From NCBI GenBank assembly GCA_903632075.3, contig CAHIKZ030005642.1:1012501-1076500 (forward strand): DNA of 64,000 bases, in the 5' to 3' direction. The position numbers and the translations under genes are program-made. Below are positions 42,795 to 53,234 of the stretch, piece after piece. The notes beneath the pieces were generated by a model. It was not told where the DNA came from and did not search any database. It was given only the letters and a program-made list of their open reading frames with translations. The stretch's first letter is position 1. Each line of letters starts with the position of its first letter. Origin of the DNA: Acanthosepion pharaonis. Its lineage: Eukaryota > Mollusca > Cephalopoda > Sepiida > Sepiidae.

Positions 42795-42834
42795 TTTGTC
42801 GACACGTTTCGTCTTCCGACTTTATCAAGACAAA
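42795..42834 (-). ncRNA. Variant hammerhead ribozyme (U3-A8 class), well-formed stem I
   Basis: Minus strand: stem I TTTGTC (42829-42834) pairs perfectly with GACAAA (42795-42800); core TTGATAA (42822-42828) plus one extra A; stem II GTC/GAC with loop GGAA; GAAA (42807-42810); stem III AC/GT; cleavage triplet GTC ending at 42801. Relative to the canonical CTGATGA both position 3 and position 8 are changed (C to T, G to A). Confidence 0.6.
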
Positions 42835-43070
42835 CAATGAAAGTGAAATGTTTAGTTGTTATAGTTACATTAAATCTAAATCTTAAAAAAGAGATACGAT
42901 CCCGCATAAGCCTCTTTCTGAATAATGGTAACTTTTTCATTTATACTTAGAGTTTGTTTTTTGTTTTCCATGTCGACAATATAGTTAATGTCCAATTGTC
43001 ACTTTATACCAATTTGTTGTATCCACAAAATTATCCTAGGAAATTTTTTTTTAAATTTCCAATTGTCATT

Positions 43071-43075
<5 letters not shown>

Positions 43076-43133
<58 letters not shown>
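43076..43133. repeat. (TA)n microsatellite
   Basis: Uninterrupted TA. Confidence 0.95.
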
Positions 43134-43136
<3 letters not shown>

Positions 43137-43177
43137 ATAAAAAGAAAGAACAGTAAGATATATAATCCGGTGTTCTT

Positions 43178-43414
43178 CAGTATCTGTCTATATTTCTATA
43201 TATTATGTACGTGCCAATTAACAGGAGATAACTGATAACTGACATCCATTAAACATGACACGTGGAACTAGAACAGCCTACCCCAGTGAGCGAAATAAAG
43301 GGTTCAGTTCGACATTCCAACCACCTGAAGAAGGCCAGAGCGTACAACGGCCGAAACGTTGTAATAAATATGGCGACAAAGATGAGGACAATAGTCCAAA
43401 TAATGTAAATAATG
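43178..43414 (+). mobile_element. PLE-type insertion with 12-bp target duplication
   Basis: TCCGGTGTTCTT flanks it at 43166-43177 and 43415-43426. It starts CAGTATCTGTCTATATTTCT, has CCCCAGTGAGCGAAATAAAG, CCACCTGAAGAAGGCC and CGGCCGAAACGTTGTAATAA, and ends GTAAATAATG, the same end as the 18.4 kb element. Confidence 0.8.
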
Positions 43415-43716
43415 TCCGGTGTTCTTATTGACATTTTTATTTTTACAAAACAGTGTTCAATGTAAAATTACAGAGCATAAATATTATAAATTAACTGATT
43501 TAAAATAACTGATTTAAAATATGGTTTCTTTGCTACGCAGGAATTACCATGTTTCAAAAACCGAAGCTAACCGCTTCACATTTAATTATATAATTAAATT
43601 AAAAGCATTAGTTCTGTTTCATCTTCAAGCGAATTTTGGACTCAGTTATTTTAAATCAGTTATTTTAAATCCGTTAATTTATATTTTAAATCAGTTAATT
43701 TATAATTTAACAGTTA

Positions 43717-43719
43717 ATA

Positions 43720-43774
<55 letters not shown>
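43717..43774. repeat. (TA)n microsatellite
   Basis: TA array after TTAAAT-rich sequence. Confidence 0.95.
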
Positions 43775-43777
<3 letters not shown>

Positions 43778-43779
43778 CT

Positions 43780-44550
43780 CCTCTCGAGAGATTTTTTCTT
43801 CAATCTTTTTCGTTCATTCGTTCAAATTTTGTTACATTCCTTCAGTGAACCTTAACCGAATTCCTTAGTATCTTAGCCGACTTTTCCCAGAACCCACTTG
43901 ACCCCCCCGTTACCCACAGTGAAATGCCTCACCTGCCACTTTTATCGCAGGTGTACAACATCTTTAAAACTTTCCTCTTGAAACCTTCGTTGTTAGTAAA
44001 CAGCTGTATCTCTTCTACCGGTCGGCCATATTACTTTATATTCTTATGGCAAGTTGAGAGTTCATCGCTTACTCTGTATTGTACTTGTTAATTGGCTCCT
44101 GGCATTAATTCCAGATGCGACAGAGATTATCAGTAGAAATCTAAATACAGGGGTTTTATGAAGTTCACTTTTCTGTTTGCAAGACATTTCATGAGCGATT
44201 GGCCAATTAAGGAGTTGAAACAGCGTATATTCCGAATGTTTTTTTTTTCAGTATAAATGTTAGGACATTGCCAATCAAAGATCTGTTGACTCTCATCACA
44301 ACGTTTCGATTAATGTTTCTAGGCACTATCAAAATAGACTCGTTCAATCGCCAAAAATAGGGAAACATTTTATGGAAATCATTTGTGGAGATTAGCATTA
44401 ATTAGGCTTTTCTGAATTTGCGACATTTGTCAGAATCGAAAATATTGATTTTTTTATCGATTCTGTGTCAAATCGATCTTTGATTTTTATAGTTATTGGC
44501 CTTAGTTTGAGTCACTGTTTTTGCAAATATCAAGTTTGAAAATTTGCTAA
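43780..44550. other. Unassigned, with one PLE-type motif
   Basis: TCATCACAACGTTTCGATTA near 44277-44300 (minus: CGAAACGTTGTGATGA) belongs with the PLE-type hairpins; the remainder is not recognised. Confidence 0.4.
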
Positions 44551-44574
44551 CATCATTTATATTTGTATATTTCT

Positions 44575-44885
44575 TTTTATTTTCTGAATATTTTTAAACC
44601 ATTTTTTACCTTTTTTTTAAACCTTTTTTATAACATGTTTAACCTTTTAAAGATTATTTATTACATTTTTTAATCTTTTTTAACTTTTTAAAACCTTTTT
44701 TAAGTTTTTAAAAACTTTCTTAACCTCTTTAATCGTTTTAACCTTTTTGTAAGCCTTTTTAAAATTCTTTTTTTAACCTTTTTTATAACATTTTTAACCA
44801 TTTTTCAAAATTTTTACGTTTTTTAAAACATTTTGAATTCTTTTTTAACTTTTTAAAAAATTGGCTTAAGATGTTTTAAATAATT
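44575..44885. repeat. Degenerate TTTTTAACC tandem tract
   Basis: About 300 bp of irregular AACCTTTTTTAA units. Confidence 0.85.
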
Positions 44886-45009
44886 GTATGGAATCGCTTA
44901 CACAAACATTTGAGGTTTTATAATTATTTGTCTTAGATTAAGAATAAACAGATAAATAATTTTATTAATATATGTAAATAGGTGTGTTTTAATTAAAAAT
45001 ATACCTCTG

Positions 45010-45450
45010 TTTGTTGGTTGATTTTGGCTAGCGAGATATCTAAATATTTTTAACACAACTTTATGGCTTCAACTAAACATATTTTGAACGCAATTGTATG
45101 CCTTCAATTACAGATAAAATGTATTGTTGGTTTTTCTGCTATAAAATGTATTGATAATTTTACTATAAATAGGTATTATTGGTAATTTTTTATATAAAAA
45201 TGTATTGCTCGCATCCTCATCATAAAAACGTATTTCTATACTTTCATAGTGCTTTGTTTTTGTTTAGGGTTTCACTATTTGTAAATAGCTGTGACCCCCC
45301 CCCCCAAACACCTGCTACAATACCGAGTCAGGGTTGATCTGGGAACAAGAGCAATTGAGAGGTGGTTCCATGCTCCTAAAAACCTCGAATCTCCCGATCA
45401 GAGGCCTTGCTGCCGGATGTAGTTTATCGTCATACCAAGGACTACATCCG
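45010..45450 (+). repeat. Minisatellite-bearing interspersed repeat, plus copy
   Basis: Head TTTATGGCTTCAACTAAACA, short array (ATAAAATGTATTGTTGG), tail CAGAGGCCTTGCTGCCGGAT and TTTATCGTCATACCAAGGAC. Confidence 0.75.
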
Positions 45451-45540
45451 TTTGATCATTACTTAGAAGAAATCTTTTTGTAATTCCACCTCATAAAGTT
45501 TAATGTACCTAGTTTAAAGTATAGCTAAAATAACTAATGT

Positions 45541-45778
45541 GATTTCAGGCATTACTGTAAATCAGTTGGCAAATGTTTTCCGTGAACTGCAAAATCGTAT
45601 TACCCTTTGTATTGATAATGATGGAGGACGTATGGAAACTTAAATAAAATTTCAATAAATCCTTAAAAAATATAGATTTACTTCTTTCTAATCATTTTTA
45701 TAAATTATTTCTATCGCAAATACAAATAAAGTTATGATTTTTTTTTTAAGTGCACACGAACTTTATGGACACCCTGTA
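45541..45778 (+). pseudogene. Tc1/mariner-like transposase 3' end
   Basis: VNQLANVFRELQNRITLCID followed by NDGGRMET and a stop resembles the C-terminus (RVxLCIxxxGGHFE) of an IS630/Tc1/mariner transposase. The terminus GAACTTTATGGACACCCTG lies against TA at 45779-45780. It is a different family from copies A-D. The 5' end is absent. Confidence 0.6.
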
Positions 45779-46149
45779 TAAATCTTTATTTGAAATATTT
45801 TACATGCAGGCACTTCAAACTTTGTACTTTTAGTTAACATTAATTGGAACTGAAAAACATATTATTTAGGTAAGAAAATCAGGTACTGAAAATTGTAATT
45901 AAAAATAGAAAAATTTGCGTTGGGTACTATATACCCATGGATAGTGTTCTAGGGTTAAATGGTGTCTGTTTCTACTCTTACAAAGTATCAGAACATCAGT
46001 TTTTTCAAAAGTCTGCTATTAAAATTATAGAAATAATGATTGTTATATCAGAATCCAAACATCATAATAAACGATGCAAAATATCGTCTGTTGGATGTAA
46101 TGATCAGATTTAAAGAATTCCCTAAGAGAAATACCATATAATGACAACG

Positions 46150-46775
46150 AAATGAAGTGTGTCCTTGACGCTTTTCATGTTAGAAAAATGGTCAGCTCAT
46201 TCTATCACTCCAGGAAGAACTTGACTTCTTCTGCCATGGTTTACCTTTACAAGTGTCAGATTTCACCAAAAATAAGGTACTGCTGGGTTGGAGATGCACG
46301 GTCTTCACATTCCAAACTTGATAGAATTCAGAATTGCTTAGCGCTTTTTATTTTTTTTATTTTATTTTTATGGGGGAGGAGAGAGTTATTCTTCATTATA
46401 CAAGCTCTTTATCGCAGAAAGCCTATCACTACTCTGTCTCCTCCTCCAGTGCAAATGTTCAGATAAGCCCCATTCTTCAGTTCTACCAGTTTAGACCCTT
46501 ACGGCTAAGACCAACCATGTTACGCCCACCGAGTCAAATCAACCTCATTTCTCCCGTATTCCAAATCTAAGAAGGAAGTTCCATTCAGACAAGGATTTCC
46601 AATTTGTGGAACAGATTCCCATGTTGATGCCTCCATGAACGCAACAATCTTAACCACTTCAGGTCAAAGGTCAATTGTTATCTGTCTTCTTTATCATTAT
46701 AATCTTCACTCCCTACCGCTGTCATTTTAATTCATATCCTATATTTCATTGAGTGGCTTTCTAGCCTTATATTGG
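46150..46775 (+). pseudogene. LINE 3' end (family 3, jockey-like)
   Basis: MVYLYKCQISPKIRYCWVGD, SSHSKLDRIQNCLALF, then in other frames RRKFHSDKDFQFVEQIP-type sequence and the tail TTGAGTGGCTTTCTAGCCTT. It aligns block by block with 21.9-22.48 kb. Several frameshifts; 5'-truncated. Confidence 0.7.
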
Positions 46776-46779
46776 GTGA

Positions 46780-47185
46780 ATTTTAGTATAAAATGCAGCC
46801 ATGTTGTTATGAGTGTCATAGTATTCCGATGGCAGAGATTTGCACTTATTGAAAGATTGCAAAATCATTTTGGCATAAAAAAAACATCTGGACAAACAGT
46901 TTGGAAAATCTAAGCGCACAACATCTGCAGTAAATAGCTTTGAAGCCATTATAAAGAGAATATAAGCAAAGTATCTCTACCCAAATGTAAGGGGAATCTC
47001 AGTAGTAGATCCTGTCCAATATTAAGGAATTGCAATAAAGAGGTTCTAAGCATAATCCGCAGGTAACAATAAGGTGACTCTAAACTAACCTATAATTAAC
47101 TATTCACTAGATGAACCAGTTACAACAAAGCCTCAAACACTGCGGGATAGTGAGACAGAAGAGCTGGTGTGATTAATCAATCAAT
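46780..47185. other. Unassigned sequence
   Basis: Nothing recognised. Confidence 0.4.
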
Positions 47186-47186
47186 C

Positions 47187-47189
<3 letters not shown>

Positions 47190-47230
<41 letters not shown>

Positions 47231-47278
47231 GAACAGATAAATAGATAGATAAGAACAGATAGATAAATAGATAATAAC

Positions 47279-47316
<38 letters not shown>

Positions 47317-47376
47317 GAACAGATAGATAGATAGATAAATAGATAGATAAGAACAGAGAGATAAATAGATAAGAGC

Positions 47377-47426
<50 letters not shown>

Positions 47427-47482
47427 GAACAGATAGATAGATAGATAGATAGATAAGAACAGAGAGATAAATAGATAAGAGC

Positions 47483-47516
<34 letters not shown>

Positions 47517-47576
47517 GAACAGATAGATAGATAGATAGATAGATAGATAAGAACAGAGAGATAAATAGATAAGAGC

Positions 47577-47621
<45 letters not shown>

Positions 47622-47628
47622 TGAACAG

Positions 47629-47674
<46 letters not shown>

Positions 47675-47736
47675 ATATGAACAGAGATAGATAGATAGAT
47701 AGATAGATAAGAACAGATAGATAAATAGATAATAAC

Positions 47737-47770
<34 letters not shown>

Positions 47771-47826
47771 GAACAGATAGATAGATAAATAGATAGATAA
47801 GAACAGAGAGATAAATAGATAAGAGC

Positions 47827-47860
<34 letters not shown>

Positions 47861-47916
47861 GAACAGATAGATAGATAGATAGATAGATAAGAACAGAGAG
47901 ATAAATAGATAAGAGC

Positions 47917-47965
<49 letters not shown>

Positions 47966-47972
47966 TGAACAG

Positions 47973-48010
<38 letters not shown>

Positions 48011-48068
48011 ATATGAACAGAGATAGATAGATAGATAGATAAGAACAGATAGATAAATAGATAATAAC

Positions 48069-48110
<42 letters not shown>

Positions 48111-48196
48111 GAACAGATAGATAGATAGATAGATAGATAGATAAGAACAGATAGATTGATAGATAAGAACAGATAGATAGATAAATAGATAAGAGC

Positions 48197-48230
<34 letters not shown>

Positions 48231-48286
48231 GAACAGATAGATAGATAGATAGATAGATAAGAACAGAGAGATAAATAGATAAGAGC

Positions 48287-48335
<49 letters not shown>

Positions 48336-48342
48336 TGAACAG

Positions 48343-48392
<50 letters not shown>

Positions 48393-48487
48393 ATATGAAC
48401 AGAGATAGATAGATAGATAGATAGATAGATGGATGATGAGAACAGATAAATAGATAGATAAGAACAGATAGATAAATAGATAATAAC

Positions 48488-48521
<34 letters not shown>

Positions 48522-48547
48522 GAACAGATAGATTGATAGATAAGAAC

Positions 48548-48581
<34 letters not shown>

Positions 48582-48663
48582 GAACAGATAGATTGATAGA
48601 TAAGAACAGATAGATAGATAGATAGATAGATAGATAAGAACAGAGAGATAAATAGATATGAGC

Positions 48664-48696
<33 letters not shown>

Positions 48697-48703
48697 TGAA
48701 CAG

Positions 48704-48745
<42 letters not shown>

Positions 48746-48829
48746 ATATGAACAGAGATAGATAGATAGATAGATAGATAAGAACAGATAAATAGATAGA
48801 TAAGAACAGATAGATAAATAGATAATAAC

Positions 48830-48867
<38 letters not shown>

Positions 48868-48871
48868 GAAC

Positions 48872-48913
<42 letters not shown>

Positions 48914-48939
48914 GAACAGAGAGATAAATAGATAAGAGC

Positions 48940-48973
<34 letters not shown>

Positions 48974-49029
48974 GAACAGATAGATAGATAGATATATAGA
49001 TAAGAACAGAGAGATAAATAGATAAGAGC

Positions 49030-49071
<42 letters not shown>

Positions 49072-49161
49072 GAACAGATAAATAGATAGATAGATAGATA
49101 GATAGATAAGAACAGATAGATTGATAGATAAGAACAGATAGATAGATAAATAGATAAGAGC

Positions 49162-49213
<52 letters not shown>
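47190..49213. repeat. (GATA)n array, 2 kb, with higher-order structure
   Basis: GATA runs broken at intervals by a small set of linkers: AAGAACAG, AATAACAG, AAGAGCAG and TATGAACAGA. The TATGAACAGA pairs recur at about 47630, 47964, 48335 and 48695, and AATAACAG at about 47272, 47731, 48062, 48482 and 48826. Two stop-free minus-strand frames of nearly 700 codons (LSIYLSIY...) are artefacts, because TATC repeats have no stop in those frames. Confidence 0.95.
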
Positions 49214-49229
49214 GAAACCAATGTCGATT

Positions 49230-50360
49230 TGAATCCACTTGGTGTGTTTTAGTCACTGTATGTATTTCGTTTGGACTTAGTTCTTCATCTTTTTTTTCTT
49301 TTTTGCATGAAGTTTCAGCTGTGTACTCTTCAGCCTTCCGCTTGTATTCTTCGAGGTGTCAATTCCTTGCCAACGAGGTGTTGAAGTTCCTCAGATAAAC
49401 GCACTGTTTTTATTTATTGCTTTCGAGTTTAGTTTCGAAAGCCAATATTTTGCATAGCCCAACAGTAAAGGTGATCAGTTTGTCATATCCAATGTACAGC
49501 TTCATAGACAGAAAATATGTCACTCGTGCCCCACCGTACACGATATTTTGACACATTAACGCGTGCAGTATCGAGGACAATTTTGTCGAGACGCCGCTCT
49601 GCCATTCTGCAGTAAAACTGTTTCAGATTGCCGTCTCTCCTGACATTACGTTACTTAACCCAGAGTCCCTGCTGTCACCCTTCCTCCTCATGCCAAAATA
49701 AAGCTAGATTAGATTTTCCCCGACCCTAACCAGATTGTACCCACCCAACAACGTCCGCCCCCTCCTAGGCGCTCTCACTAACCACTGGAATCGAATTACG
49801 ACACAAAACACAAACCGCTATCAATCGCGTCGCCTGTTCTTGAAGGGGGCGATGAACCAAGTATGAAAAATGTTTATTATGTGATCACAGACGGCTCAGA
49901 TTGTCAGGGATTTTGGCGAATTGACGAACTCCAACCGCCACCTTTGCAATCACAAGACAAATGGTAAGGAAGAATAAGAAAGATGGCAAATGATAAAATG
50001 TTGGAAGATTAAAACGACGATTAACAGGAATCAAAACGAACACATTTTCGAGTTACGATAAGATCCTTTTCAAAGAGAGAGAAAAAAAAAGTTCTGTTTC
50101 GAAATCGTTGATATAATGGATGGTAGGATGTTTGTACCAAAATATTAAACTGAGTCATAAGTAACTTCCGTTTTGGTCAACCGAATGTAATGGCGAATAT
50201 AGAATCCTAACTATTCAGCATACATTTAAGAATAAGTCTGGACTACACTAAAATACGACAGATCTCCACAATCGATAACTAAAAGCTAAATTCTATGGGA
50301 AAAAGGTAATGTTGCGCGTGTACTGTGTTCGTCGGGGTATTATTTAAATTTCTTAATCCT
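49230..50360. other. Unassigned sequence
   Basis: Somewhat higher GC than its surroundings at 49400-49860; no coding or repeat family recognised. Confidence 0.4.
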
Positions 50361-50364
50361 TTTC

Positions 50365-50560
50365 CGGGAGGCACGGTGGAGTAATGGATAGTGGCTCGGA
50401 TTACATTGTTCTAATACCCCCGAGAAAGGTATGAATCCTCTTCTCCTCTTAGCTATGCGTAAATAACAGGATAGACCGAGTTCTATAGCCTTGCATGGTA
50501 ACTGGTCTACGTGTATTACGCAAGGCACATAACTGACTGACTGAATCCTTTGCCAGTCCA
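50365..50560 (+). mobile_element. tRNA-related SINE (family S2-like)
   Basis: GGTGGAGTAATGGATAGTGG (A-box-like) and AAGGTATGAATCCTCTT (B-box-like), then GGCACATAACTGACTGACTG as in the 25.2 kb copy. Confidence 0.55.
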
Positions 50561-50589
50561 GGGCATTTTCGTGTGTACCATTCAAATAT

Positions 50590-50840
50590 TCATGCTTGGT
50601 TTCAGATTTATAACTATTGCAAGGAAACTCCGCTTGTTTGGCAATTAGAACGTGGCTGATATATAGTGTTTCACATAATAAAAATGTACAAATCATAAAT
50701 TATTTACACTATGCTCAGTGCATCACATGTGATGCACATGTTTTTATTATGTGAAACACTATATATCAGCAGATTCCATTTGCCAAATAAGCTGAGGTTG
50801 CCTTGCAGTGGTGATAAATCTGAAAACAGGCAAGCGTCTT
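50590..50840. repeat. Foldback element, arms about 100 bp
   Basis: 50653-50686 (CTGATATATAGTGTTTCACA ...) is the inverse of 50737-50771; beyond it TTTGGCAA, TGCAAGG and TTTCAGATTTAT also match in inverted order to about 50590 and 50840. The spacer holds a palindrome, GTGCATCACATGTGATGCAC. Confidence 0.85.
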
Positions 50841-50844
50841 TAGG

Positions 50845-51370
50845 TCATATATGATGCCCAAAATATTAGATTAGTCATTTCCTCAGACGCCCTGCTTAAT
50901 AGTAGACTCTTTTCTTAAGCGTCCTTAGTTTTACAACTCTTTTAAAATCATGGCTCGTGTGCCTCACATATGATAGACGGACGTAGAAATCAAATGCCCT
51001 GTCAATCACATATGATGCGCAGGACAGACAAAAGGTTAAAACTTGAAATACTAAATGCATATTCATAATTCTAGCAGCTGCAACATGTCTATAAAAATTT
51101 AGCCGAAAAGTGTCGTGCGCTCGTCAACTAGTAAACTACAAAAATAATCAGGGTTTTTCGTAAGTAATTTCAGTTTTTGAGACTCTCACTACTAATCCTA
51201 TTTGGAAGTTTAGAATCAATTTAAAGCTCACTAATATACAACAATGTTCAACGTAAAAACCTATTGGATTAACAAAGGATTAATCTCCACAAGCTACCCC
51301 CCCCCAAAAAAAAAGCTGAGCTCCATGGAAGAAAAGATAATGTTATAAGAACATCAGAGTAACTTGCATT
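50845..51370. other. Unassigned, with CACATATGATG motifs
   Basis: TCATATATGATGCCC, CTCACATATGATAG and TCACATATGATGCGC at about 50847, 50967 and 51006 echo the palindrome in the foldback element. Confidence 0.5.
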
Positions 51371-51379
51371 ATTAACATT

Positions 51380-51990
51380 ATTCGGACTGTTATCCTCATC
51401 TTCATTGCCATATTCACAACGTTTCAGCCGTTATACGCTCCGGCCTTCTTCAGGTGATTAGAATTTCAAATCGAACCCTTTATTTCGTCCATCGAGGTAG
51501 ACTGTTCTAGTTCCACGTGCCACGCCTCTTCCTGATATCTCAGTTGTTTCTCCTTAACTCAATTTACCAAGTTTTTGTTCCTCACTGCTGTAGTCTGGGA
51601 TTGAACTCACTGGGTCAAACCAACGTCTTGAAGACACATGGCCCAGTGGATAAAGGCGTTGGTTCGATCCAGTGACTAGACCCAAACAGTTGTGAGTCCA
51701 ATACCAGGCCACAGCAGTGGTGAACTAAAAACTTAAAGTTAAAGGGAAATAACTGAGACATCCGGAAGAGTCATGGCACGTGGAACGAGAACAATCTACT
51801 CCGGTGGACGAAATAAAGGGTTCGGTTTGAAATTCTAATCCCCTGAAGAAGACCGGAGCGTACGACGGTGGAAACGTTGTGAATATGGCAATGAAGCTGA
51901 GGAAAACAGTCCGAATAATGTAAATAATGCAAGTAATCATAGTACCTCATCTCAGAGATATAGACAGATAACACCAGGTTTTTAATTTTT
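51380..51990. mobile_element. Large PLE-type palindrome with tRNA-like centre
   Basis: Left arm 51380-51600 and right arm 51735-51945 are inverted copies (ATTATTCGGACTGTTATCCT; CTCCGGCCTTCTTCAGGTGA; CCACGTGCCACGCCTCTTCC). Between them ATGGCCCAGTGGATAA fits a pol III A-box and GGTTCGATCC a B-box. The right arm continues CCTCATCTCAGAGATATAGA. Confidence 0.75.
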
Positions 51991-52009
51991 TTTTTTTTTT
52001 GTGTGTGTG

Positions 52010-52430
52010 TGTCTGAATTTCTAGGATGAGGAGTTATCATTATTTACACTATTTATATTTGGATATACATTAGGCTATTGTCTCCATCTTTGTTGTTGTT
52101 ATCTCGTTTCGTTCGGGCGTTGTCCCCTCCGGCCTTCCTCAGGTTTATATCGATCTGAGTGACTTGCAGGGAATACTGAACTGAACCCATTTCTTTCATT
52201 TACGAGTTTAGACTCCTCGTTCCACTGTTTATGTCTAGTTCTTATCTTTAATTTAGCACTGTTCTGTTATTGCTTGTTGGTTCCCACTGAGTGCAAGTAC
52301 ACACTGCTCGACCTAGGGATTGAAATCACAACCACTATGTCACCAAATTCACAAACCATCGTTTTTAACAGCAACAAAGATGAGGACAATAGTCTGAATA
52401 TAAATAGTGTAAATAATTTATTTAGAATTC
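52010..52430. mobile_element. Second PLE-type inverted pair (diverged)
   Basis: Left TTATTTACACTATTTATATT with GGCCTTCCTCAGG; right GCAACAAAGATGAGGACAAT then AATAGTGTAAATAATT in inverse. Confidence 0.55.
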
Positions 52431-52434
52431 TTAA

Positions 52435-53230
52435 AACGCAATGTACTACTAAATGTACACTTATATATCCAGTAGCTGGAACGTGTCCAGAAAATTATGG
52501 TCGAAAAAAGCTCTGTACTCGTCACTATGAACATGATCACCTCTATGACAAGGTTGCATACAGCAAGAATAAGACAGAAAAACATTTTCCTCCTCGATTG
52601 GTCTTTTCTACTCAACTCAAACATCAAACATTTTATATAGGAATAAAGTCTGGGGACAAAGCAAATGACTTCATTATAGTTATAAAAAAATGATCACTTA
52701 AGTTCGAAACACTTGTCTTTATAGAATCGTAACTCACACCGCCATATTGAAAATAATCAACTTTGTCCTTTCTCCTTGATTTACTGACAGTTTTAGAAAC
52801 AAGCTGTGTTCTTGAGTGTTGACAATGTTCTGTTAACAAAAACATATCAGCGTAGCTCAGAACTATTAAAGCCACCCCAAACTGGAATTCTTCCATCAAC
52901 AAAATTACGAGCAACACATCTTTTTTTTTTTTTTTTTTTTTCGTGTTCCTCGTCGTAGACCATAAAAAAACAGCTGTATTATTCAGACGCGTTAAGATTG
53001 GAGCGTTTTTTGTTTACCCGAATCTCATTCTGCAAGTAGAATCATCACCAGAAGAAAAAAAAATCCAGTTCTCGCGATCAGAATGCACTCAGGGTGAGTA
53101 GCAGAATTGCAGAAGAAGAAAGAAAAAAATCAATATCTACCGCATTCGACGTGACGTGATGCTGCACTCGTCAGGACATCTCATCTTGAAGTCGGAATTT
53201 GAAAACTCTCAATACAATAAGTGCTCACTA
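52435..53230. other. Unassigned, with an open frame of unknown origin
   Basis: A 139-codon plus-strand frame (52274-52693) starts inside the PLE-type fragment and continues with a cysteine-containing segment (CTTKCTLIYPVAGTCPENYG). I recognise no family; repeats at its start and lack of introns or promoter argue against a host gene. A T21 run lies at 52921-52941. Confidence 0.35.
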
Positions 53231-53234
53231 AAGC

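Noticed and set aside
47190..49213. CRISPR-like array
   Set aside because: Tetranucleotide repeats with short linkers in a eukaryotic context; no direct repeat plus unique spacer structure.
47181..49256. Two minus-strand open frames of about 690 and 680 codons
   Set aside because: They are the translation of TATC repeats, which contain no stop in those frames; composition is only L, S, I, Y, C, F, V.
50340..50696. 118-codon minus-strand frame
   Set aside because: Runs across a SINE and one arm of a foldback element.
52274..52693. 139-codon plus-strand frame as a host gene
   Set aside because: Starts in a repeat, no recognised domain, no splice or promoter support.
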